Source: Eopsaltria australis
Lineage: Eukaryota; Chordata; Aves; Passeriformes; Petroicidae
Direction: 5' to 3'
Assembly (NCBI GenBank): GCA_034509425.1
Contig: JAVTVJ010000439.1
Coordinates: 248,001 to 312,000, forward strand
DNA length: 64,000 bases
Both the position numbers and the translations under genes were made by a program. Position 1 is the first letter of the stretch. Every line of letters starts with the position of its first letter. The notes under the pieces were generated by a model. That model did not search any database. It saw only the letters and a list, made by a program, of their open reading frames with translations, and was not told where the DNA came from. Of this stretch, positions 55,240 through 64,000 are shown piece after piece.

Positions 55240-55720
55240 AACTATGGAGCCCTAAATGAGCCGCTGCTCTTTTGCTCATTAAGAGTTTGCAGCGCAAGTT
55301 CTCCATTGGCTCTGCGCGGGGTGCTGCAGCCCTATCAGCGGCGCGGGCTGCGCAATCTCCAGGCCGACGGGTGAGGTAATGCAGTTTCTAAAAAGCATCC
55401 ACAAAAAAGCGAAAAGGCAAAACGATCCGGAATGGCACACGCTTCCAGGGAATTTGCTGTCTAGACTCTTTACTGGAAAGGAGGGCACCGTACGCCAGGT
55501 GCCACGGCAGGTTGATCGGCGCAGGAAGCCGCTGATTTATAGCGGTGGAGAGAAGAGAAAAAGAAAGGAAAGGGAAAACTGTGTAAACAGAGATCAAAAC
55601 AAGCTGAAGTACTAAAGCTTCCAGGAGCTGTTTAACAGCAAGCGTGACATTCTACCCCCTTCCTAACACTGTTTATCGGCGGAAACAAAAATCAAGCCTG
55701 CTCACGTGCAGACACATCTG
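55240..55720. promoter_or_regulatory. Intragenic CpG-rich block (candidate alternative promoter or enhancer)
   Basis: About twenty CG steps cluster here in otherwise CpG-poor intronic DNA, e.g. GCGCGGGGTGC, CAGCGGCGCGGGCTGCGC, GCCGACGGG, ACCGTACGCC, ATCGGCGC. On the gene (-) strand an AGCCAATGG CCAAT box lies at about 55,302-55,310, and a CACGTG E-box at 55,703-55,708. A donor-like GATGAG/GTAATG on the minus strand would end an exon at 55,030. Function is inferred. Confidence 0.4.
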
Positions 55721-58411
55721 AGCCGAGTCTGGTGCCAAAACAGTCAATATTATTGTTTACAGATGGGCTGGACTATCTGCTAACTCCAAGGAAATAACCA
55801 CGCACAAGTGAAATATTTTTCTTAAAATAGGATTTTATGTGTTTATGTTTTTCTAACACTTCTGCTGGAAGTTTTCAAATCTTACTGTTACTATAAGCTG
55901 CAAGAGCTTCATTACAGTTACTAATTAACTAAGACCAACCTACATGATCTTAAATGATAAAGGTACCAGTTTTTTTCCCCCTCTACGATTATCCCTACAA
56001 TAGGATCACTGTAACAAACAGGATCAAAGCCAACATCAAGCATGCTCTTAAGAAAGCTACTTCTCACTGGGAGCTATGTCTTTTAAGCCTCTTTAAAATT
56101 AATCTAGGCAACATATTAAAAGTCACATATGGCAGCTTTATTCTGAAGGGTAGAAACAAGAGCCTGCACAAAGAAATCTGGGGAAGTGAAAGCAAGCTGG
56201 TATGCTCCACATTAAAAAAACAAACAAATTAAAACACAAACCCATAGGCAGTAAAACAGGTATCTGTAAATGTTTACAGATTTTTCAGGTGATACAGATA
56301 TATATGTATAGATACACATACAGTTTTTGAGATGAGCCTACTTTGGGCTGGTCTGGAACTGATTTATTGTCTGCTCTTTTTTGCTATGCATGCAGGAAGG
56401 TTATCAGCACAGATCCTTTGGTTTATGACTTCCTTCCAATAGAAGAGGTTATTTCTCCCCTTCACCTTAGATTTGAGGATGCTGATTCATCTGTTTTGCC
56501 TCCAGGTACCTGCAGAAATCCTGAAGCACAGGGCACTGCAAGGATGACAGTGTACTATCACTAACAGGCAAACTCTAATCAAACAGCAGCACACTGGGAT
56601 GAAGGGGCCAACCAGAATCTTCAAACTTCTGCAAGGCCCACAACATCCCCACTTCTTCAGAGAACAACGACCCAAACACAAGCACGATCTTTTGAAAAAC
56701 AAAGACTGTTGAGCTATTCCACTGCCTGAAGCACTGGTAAAAGAGCAGAGTATTCTTCAAAACATACAGTGCCATTCAACCAGCCAGGAAAAAGAAACTT
56801 GACTGCAAAGGGGAGTCCATGATTTGTATCAGTGAAACAACCTGGGACGTGTTCAAGGGCAATGAGGAAGCTGAGGCAGGAAATACCAACAGACAGGTTG
56901 TTGTTTGTCTAGAAAATTTTTCCTTCTCGTGAGTACCATTACTCCTGATCTCAGCACTACACCTGTTTACAAAGTGCATACCTGACCTGACCACCTCCTG
57001 TGCCTGTTAAGCACTGAACATGCCCAAACCATCTCTGAGACCAGGGCTGTGAGAAAGGCTGCACCTGGCCATCAGATAAATCAGTATTTTTTTTGAGCTG
57101 TTTACAGAGGTGGGGTTAGGTGGCCTTCCTCCTCTGCAGAGGTGAGAGCCAGCCTCTGCCAGGGCGGCACATCAGACAAGCCATGGAAATAGGTTTCATC
57201 TCAGCTGGGCTGTGACAGCCTGAGAGAGCACACCAGGTCTGCACAGCAACAGTGAGCGGGGATGTTTCTCAAAGCTCAGGCTGATTTTTACCATCAGGCT
57301 GTACAGCTCACCCGGCAACAGTTCACAGCAAGTGAAAAAACCTGGTCCCTGACTCCTGCCTACATGAAGTACCTTATGACACAAGTTTGTATCTATTACA
57401 GTTTTCTTCTCCTTCCACCATCCCCCATGCGCCACAAGCTGGTGGTTTCTATTTCATTTTTCATGAATACATGGAAAGGAGTAATAAATTCAACTTTCGT
57501 GGGCCTGTATTTTGCGAATGATGAGTGTGTGAAGTGATGCTGTAACCCTGTGCCTGGATGAGTACTAGAGAACTCATTTCAAAACTCCTTTCTTCTCTCT
57601 CTTCAAAGCAACACCTGCAACATCCTCCCAACAACTTTAATAAAAGACTAGAGCTGGTATCTCTGTCATGATTCTACACTTCAGATCTTAAAATCTGATC
57701 GGGCATGAGCACCAGGGTCCTGACAAAACTGTCTTTTACTCAAACAGTGTAAAAAGCAACAGATGACAGCACCACAGCAGCTTGAGACTCATACTCTCCA
57801 GCATCAGGGGCACTGTACCTTGTTCAGCTTGAGTTTGCCCCTAGAAGAATTATTGTGGCTCTGCCCTCCCCTGAAGAGCCATACAGGGAATCTGAAGAGG
57901 TGCAGTGTGCTAACCAGACCACCCCAGCTTCAAAAGAGATCAGGAACCCAATACTGTTTGCTGTGCAATCACACAGACCCTTCCTCTGAAGACAAGCAAA
58001 CTGAAATACCGTTACTTTAATCAGAGTCAAACAAGACTTGGGGTTTTGAGATACAGAGATGCCAGCCTGCTCTGCTGCCATGGTAACAGACTTTTAAAAA
58101 CTGTTCTCCTTAATAATAATAAAAAACCCCAACTGCACGGTGCTTTAAGAAAGACTTTATTTTGACATTATTCCATCCCCCTCTTTTACATGGCAAGTTT
58201 TATTAATAAGACTGCAAGTCTTCTGAAACTTAACAGCAGTGCTTTCTGAGACAAACCGGTGCTGCTGCTACCGAGCCCATCACTGAGCTCTTTGAAACTA
58301 ACAGCACATAAGGGAGTGGATTAGTGGGAAAAAAAAATTACCCAAAGCCCTGCCTCTCAGAAACAGGCCCTACACAAGAAGTTCATCAGCCACCGTAGCA
58401 AAAACTGTACT

Positions 58412-58875
58412 TGTATTTGGCTTGCATGGCAAAGCTTTAGTAGTAGGGTGCTACAGGGATGGGAAGAACCCCATACCAGAGCAGGGGAAGAGTGTGAGGG
58501 GTCATCCCCTGAGGAGGAAGAAGTTGCAGCGACAATGTGTGATGAACTCGCTGCAGTCCCTGCTCCCCATCCTCCTACACCACTCTAAGGGTGGAGGGAG
58601 AGAAAATCAGGTGAAGTTCAGCCTGGGAAGGAGGGAGGGGTAGGGGAAGATGTTCTTAAGATTTGGTTTTATTTCTCGTTATCACATTCTGGTTTTATTG
58701 GTAATAAAACTGGTTTCCCTGAGTTGAGTTTGTTTCACCCATGATGGTGCTTTGGTGAATGATCTCTCCCTGCCCTTATCTTGACCCACGAGCCTTTTCA
58801 ATGGATTTTCCCTCCCCTGTCCAGCTGAGGAGGGACACGACAGAGTGGCTTTGGTGGGCACCTGGCATCCATGCA
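58412..58875 (+). mobile_element. Degenerate avian ERVL-type solo LTR
   Basis: Matches, from memory, a common avian LTR: TTGCATGGCAAAGCTTTAGT at the left, GAGCAGGGGAAGAGTGTGAG, CAATGTGTGATGAACTCGCT, AAGATTTGGTTTTATTTCTC, GGTAATAAAA (poly(A) signal), CTTATCTTGACCCACGAGCC, and TTGGTGGGCACCTGGCATCC at the right. The 5' part looks shortened by an internal deletion. No viral coding sequence adjoins it, so it is a solo LTR remnant; the ORFs over it are chance. Confidence 0.75.
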
Positions 58876-59580
58876 GGGGCAAGAGCAGAAACTTGTGGCA
58901 CTTCAGGGGACAAAGATTCAAACTGATCTCTGCTGGACCTCGTGTGTTTCTTCCCCTGGCCCTGCATGGGCAGGATAGTTTTGCAGAGAAGGACACACAG
59001 TCCATGTGAAAAATTAAGTCACAGAGCAGTTCCTATAGCAAAAGAGCCTGATACAGGAGGAGGACAGAACACGGCAAATCAGTCTCCTCTTTCAAGGATG
59101 TGAAGAAAGAGAGCGAAACATGCAGTGAGTCTGACAAAGATTAATAGTTGCCTCCTTATGGAGCACAAGGTCCAGAAGAAATTCGGAAATGAGATGTCAG
59201 TGGCTGTGCTGCTAAAGGAATGATTTGCTAAACTGTCTAAAATGCTTAACCCTTGAAATGGGCCCTTCTCTATACAAACAAGGATATAGCCTGAAAGTTA
59301 AAAAAGGTTCTAGGGCAGAATAAACTACTTTTTTATGTATTGTGCAGCTGAATTCCAACTACCTAAGTTATTCATTACCTGCAACTGGTATTTGTCCAGG
59401 TACTAGAGTTGATCTGTTTTAGTATCTGTAAACATCAGAACTGCTCAACAGCCAATACAAAACTTGCAGTGGGCCATATTCAATTGATTTCCAAGCTCTC
59501 TTCCTGCCTTTATCTCGACCCACGAGGTGAAGGGTCCAGACCACAAGATTTGCAAGAAATGGGGAGGTGGGGTTAGTTGG

Positions 59581-59960
59581 CCTGGAAAAAAAAAGGAGGC
59601 TCAGGGAAAATCTTATTGCTCTCTATAGCTACCTGAATGGAAGTTTTAGCCAGGTGGGAGGAATAAATCTTTGCCCAAGAAATAAGCAATAGGACAAGAA
59701 GGAATGGCCTCAGGTTGCATCAGGGATGGTTTAGATTGGCTATAAGGAAACTTTCTTCACTGAAAAGGTAGTCAAGCATTGGAACAGGCTGCCCAGGGCA
59801 GTGATGGAGTCACCATCCCCGGGGAAAGGTAAAATCCTTGTGGATGTGCCACTAAGGGATGTGGTTTAGTGGTGGCCTTGGCAGTGCAGAGTTAACACTT
59901 GGGCTGTGTAATTCTGTAATCTCAGGTCTGTCCCAACCTAAACCATTCTGTTATTCTACT
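59581..59960 (+). mobile_element. CR1 LINE 3' end (sense)
   Basis: GGAGGCTCAGGGAAAATCTT, ATTGCTCTCTATAGCTACCT, AAGCATTGGAACAGGCTGCC, then CCAACCTAAACCATTCTGTT and the octamer-like tail. About 380 bases, opposite to EIF2AK3. Confidence 0.9.
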
Positions 59961-62900
59961 ATAAAGAGGATTAAAAACCAGAGACAACAGGGATGGTATA
60001 AAGCCTTTCCAAGATTTGGGGCATTTTGACTGTGGCTTGTGAGCATGAGATGAAAGCTGACTGTAAATAGAGCAACTCTGAGAAACTTTCCTGGCTTTGC
60101 TCAAGGCAGAGCATCACCTGAGGACTGGTGTTGAGAGCTTTGGTATTGCACAAGCCACAATATCCTGTTCTGTAGCTGCCCATGTGTCCCCTAACAGAAT
60201 TTGTCATCCCCCAGAACGTCCTCGAAGCACAGTGAAGGGACACGTGTCAGCACTTCCTCAGGGCTTTATCGGTGCTACCTACAAGTGTCAGCAAGGCAGG
60301 CACCGAGCTGCAGCTACAGGAAATCTTTTGGGGTTTTTAATTGAACAAGACACTGAACTAAGATGCCTGAAGATGCGCAGTTCCGATAAACACGTAACAC
60401 CACTTGCCTAAGCAACAGCCCCACTCGTGATGATGGCATGATGGAGCTGCATCACACTGACCACCAACGCAGCTCAGGCAGCCGTCGGCAATTCTCCTTC
60501 TCCTCAAGTTTACCATTTCCCACTAAAAAAGTTGGTTGCATTTCCTAGAAAAGCACAGCTTCCATCTATCAGGGTACTTTAAAACAATTAAGTCTTTTGC
60601 TGATGACTTTTTGTCCACTAAACAATACTGGAAGTTTATTTTCACGAGAGCTGTAAATTATGTTTTAGTTTTACCAAGAAAACAACAAAAATCTGTACTC
60701 AGAAATCCACAGGTCTCTCTGGTGAAGTTTCTCAAGCCTGTCACCTCTTCACGCCCACATGTGTGTGTTTCCAGCAACAGAAATGAGAAGAACCACTTGT
60801 GCCATGAGGAATCATGTAGTTAAAAAAGAATAGTCACATCCATTCTCTTCCTGCAAAACACAGGCTCCACTCCCCTTGATAGCCCTAATATGCCTTCTCT
60901 GCCTCAATTGCAATTAGAATTTATCTTCCTTTGAAGTACAATTCTGGACACTCACTTCTTATTCATTATGAGCTTTTCCAGGACCATTTAAGACACTAAT
61001 CTGTCTATCTCTGTCTCTCTCTACCCGCAGGCAACACAGAATCACATTTCCTTCCCCTGCAGTGGAATGGAGATGGCAGCTGTTAACCTGTCACAGGATC
61101 TCTCAGTACAGTTTTCTCAGTTTTAAACTGGCCATCTCCAGCCTTCAACAACAAAATTACTGGTACCAATCCCCACATCTTGTATTTCGTTTAGCACAGT
61201 TTAATTTCACGTCTATTATAACAAACCTGTATGACTGAGAACCAGCTGACGTGCCAGTCTTTCTCTACAGGAATGACACCTCCAACTATCCGAGCATCTG
61301 GTGGTTCTACATCTCTCAGCAGTACACAAAAATAAAGGTCACTACAGGACACCAGAACACTCTTTCAGACAACTAAAATGATACCAGTTTACTTACAAGG
61401 AAATAGATTTTCCCCAGATTAGTCACCTCAATAACCACACTACTGATTTACACTCTGCCTGCTTGAACAGAGTGGCAGTTCAGTGCTCTGCATCTGCTTA
61501 GAGCATATTACACCTGGAAAGTAATTTTACAGCATAAATAGATTTTTTAAAGATTTTATTATTTGTTGAGTAAAACTGTCCTTTAAAAACCTTTTGTACA
61601 CACTCAAACACTTCAGAGAACCAACTTGCTATTCTCTGTATAGAAAAGTCTGACCCTTCTGTGAGCTGCCTGGATGGTGCATGGAGACTCTTCCAAGTGC
61701 TAAGCAGGAAAGATCCTTTCTGTTGCTGGGGTGTCCATTCCAGATGTTTTAAGATGCACACAAGATTAAGAGTTAAAATTATCAACAGCAAACTAGACAG
61801 AGCCATTCATTTTTAAGTAGAATTCAGAACAAAGCCATTTTCTGAGAATGTTTGTGTAGTTTGAAATGAATCTCGTTTTGGTTTGGCCAATGAGTGCTAG
61901 CAGAGTCAGAACAGTTTTATGCAGGATTACTATAAATTCCTAATATTCATCACTGCATTTAACAGCTGCAATAATAACCTTTTCAGTGAAAACACTCAAG
62001 TGTCTGACAGTCTTAAGTGTTCCCCACCCATATCCAAGACAAACACTATCAGCTTTTCCTTGGATGATATTTACAGACAGTGACTCAACTGAAAAATAAC
62101 TGTAGTAGAAAGCCATGAACCAAACAAACACCTAATTTTTATTCAAACTAATAAAATACTGCTGCAGGAGTACCCTAAGTGGTGGGTGAGACTTTCCTAA
62201 TTCTTTCGATGACACTGGTAGATTATTGAACCTCTGGGAGGGCACATGACAGAATTCACAATTCAAGCCCCTCAAAAGGGCATTTTGACCTCTTGGCTTG
62301 CCCTGACCCATTTCAATGTGGATTTTGCATTTTCTTCTATTCCACAGTGTAAGAGATCAAAGGAAGGGAATTGCTGAGTTTCTTCCTGTGTTCCCAAAGC
62401 AACCCAAGACAGATTTGGGCTCTTCTTTGGCTTGGCTGGATACAGAGGGTGCCTTATCCCAAGTGCAGGAAAGTCAGTACCTCGTAAGTCCCAGATGCCT
62501 GGACACTTGACAGCAGAATTCTGTATTTCTTTTGGGAAACCAAAGCACTGAAAATTTGGAAGGGTTAACGATGCAGGTAAAAGGAAGGAAAAAGAAAGAA
62601 GATACATTCATACTGTACATTAAATCCAGTAACTAATGGAGCTTTTTGAGATTTCAAAGTCCTTTCCCAACTCACTGCTCTAAGCAAAAAAGGAACAATC
62701 TGCTAAAAGTCTCTCTGAGTTCTCTTCACCAATAATGCACTGAGTTTTCAGATTACTTCAGTATAAAACTTCTTTACCTCTCCATATTTCTCTGGAGAAA
62801 AAAAATAATATTAGGCTAATCCATAAAAATATGCCAATTCTATGTCCAGAAAAGATGACACAGATGTCTAAATTTGTGGAAAATTTGATTTTATGTGGCT

Positions 62901-64000
62901 ATCACACTAAAAGATTAAGATAAATTAATATATAAATACATACACACAACGCAATACAAAGGTCACGAGAGTCTTTATTGGAATAAGGATGTTGACAGAT
63001 TCGGTGACATGGCATAATCCAATTATTCCATTTTTCCAGGATACAGAGGTATGTTTACTCTGACTGCTATAAATGTCAGCCTTGTGGGCTGAAACTGATT
63101 TTGTCCCATGATCTTCAATGTCTGAGATAAGGAAATAAGATGCTTACTTAGGGATTAGTCTGTAACAGTCCAATCCCGAGCAGACCATGTACTTTTATCG
63201 AGTCCATCCCAGTGTAGCCTCTGCCCAGAGCACTGAAACAACTCTGACTAGTGCCCATTGAGTAATTTAGTAGAAAGCTATGCAGGTAAAAGAATGGATC
63301 ATCCTCATCAGCAAACGATGTGCTATGGACCTTTCCCACTGCTGCTGAAGCAATTCTCCACTTAAGCTATAATTAAGCATCATTATTTCAACAGGCTGTT
63401 TCTCCCAAAAGTATTCTGTACTAAGTACGGACAATGTATTAATTACAGACCCAAATTTTAAAGAGTAAAGAGATTTTTTATTAAAAATTAAGCTCCCTTT
63501 TAGAAAAGTTGTGATTCAATGACTTTACTGTGAACTTCATCAGGCAATCTTTACATACAGGTAACAGGAAAACTTGGAGCTGTAACCAAGCTTTTATAGA
63601 GAAGGGTTTCCAATTTTAAAACAAAGGACAGGCAGAGTTTTTAAATTCTCATGCACACGTCTGAACTGCAGAGTCAACTTTTCAGCATTGGCACCCTGAC
63701 CATGATTTGTTTATGTTGGAGCTTAGAGCCAAGGAAAGAATTTTAGCATGTTAGCTACCCAGACACACAATTAGTACTTCAGCAGCCTTTCCTTTCTAAT
63801 TGATCTGTTCACATGACAAATGATGAACATCTCACTTGTCAGTGTCTTAAGCAGTAGTTTCAAGATCTGAAGCGTTTGACAGAGCTGCTGGAACATTTGA
63901 AATTTCACTGCCTCACTTTCCTAATTAACACACGGGCTCCAGACAGCCAGGTTGACATTTTACAGTTAAGCAAAGGAAGTTAACTACAGTTCTGTTGAAC

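Larger units (their letters stand above)
51895..64000 (-). other. EIF2AK3: Probable EIF2AK3 intron 2 (continues past window)
   Basis: I looked on the minus strand for exon 2 (the conserved STLDGR and KKQWDLDVGSG blocks, recalled from the family) and did not find it. This 12 kb is therefore taken as part of intron 2. No other gene is supported. It holds a CpG-rich block, an ERVL-type LTR and a CR1, listed separately. Confidence 0.65.

Noticed and set aside
51895..64000. EIF2AK3 exons 1 and 2
   Set aside because: I searched by eye for STLDGR and KKQWDLDVGSG on the minus strand and found nothing. They most likely lie beyond the window.

Overview
This is vertebrate nuclear DNA, almost certainly from a bird. 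Evidence: multi-exon genes with consensus GT/AG splice sites, a CpG-island promoter in AT-rich surroundings, and many truncated CR1 LINEs ending in the avian-type octamer tail. There is also a degenerate avian ERVL-type LTR. The PERK protein is very close to the vertebrate orthologue. A neoavian, possibly passerine, species is likely, but that is inference.

Layout. Positions 1-17,400 hold no gene I can support: low-complexity tracts, CR1 pieces, one possible old LTR, and two blocks that look like conserved noncoding elements. Positions 17,480-18,975 are a CpG island with a G-rich imperfect minisatellite, a CCAAT box and a good splice donor after 18,979. It is the likely promoter and noncoding first exon of the next gene. 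Positions 23,321-28,743 (+) encode, in three coding exons, a complete 369-residue rhodopsin-class aminergic receptor. It most resembles the 5-HT4 and histamine H2 receptors but has a mixed ligand pocket. Positions 28,744-31,222 are its likely 3' UTR and intergenic space. A palindromic AATAAA/TTTATT element at 31,223-31,239 could end both convergent genes.

Positions 32,243-51,894 (-) contain fifteen coding exons matching exons 3-17 of EIF2AK3 (PERK), the ER-membrane eIF2-alpha kinase. Their lengths sum to 2,871 bases, exactly 956 codons plus stop, and every splice phase agrees. The first two exons (signal peptide and start of the luminal domain) are not in the window and should lie beyond 64,000. 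Positions 51,895-64,000 would therefore be intron 2. It contains a CpG-rich island-like block (55,240-55,720), the ERVL LTR (58,412-58,875) and a CR1 (59,581-59,960).

The two genes are tail to tail and have no obvious shared pathway: one is a cell-surface amine receptor, the other an unfolded-protein sensor. The most novel points are the receptor, for which I recall no mammalian gene beside EIF2AK3, and the intragenic CpG block, which could drive an N-terminally short PERK.
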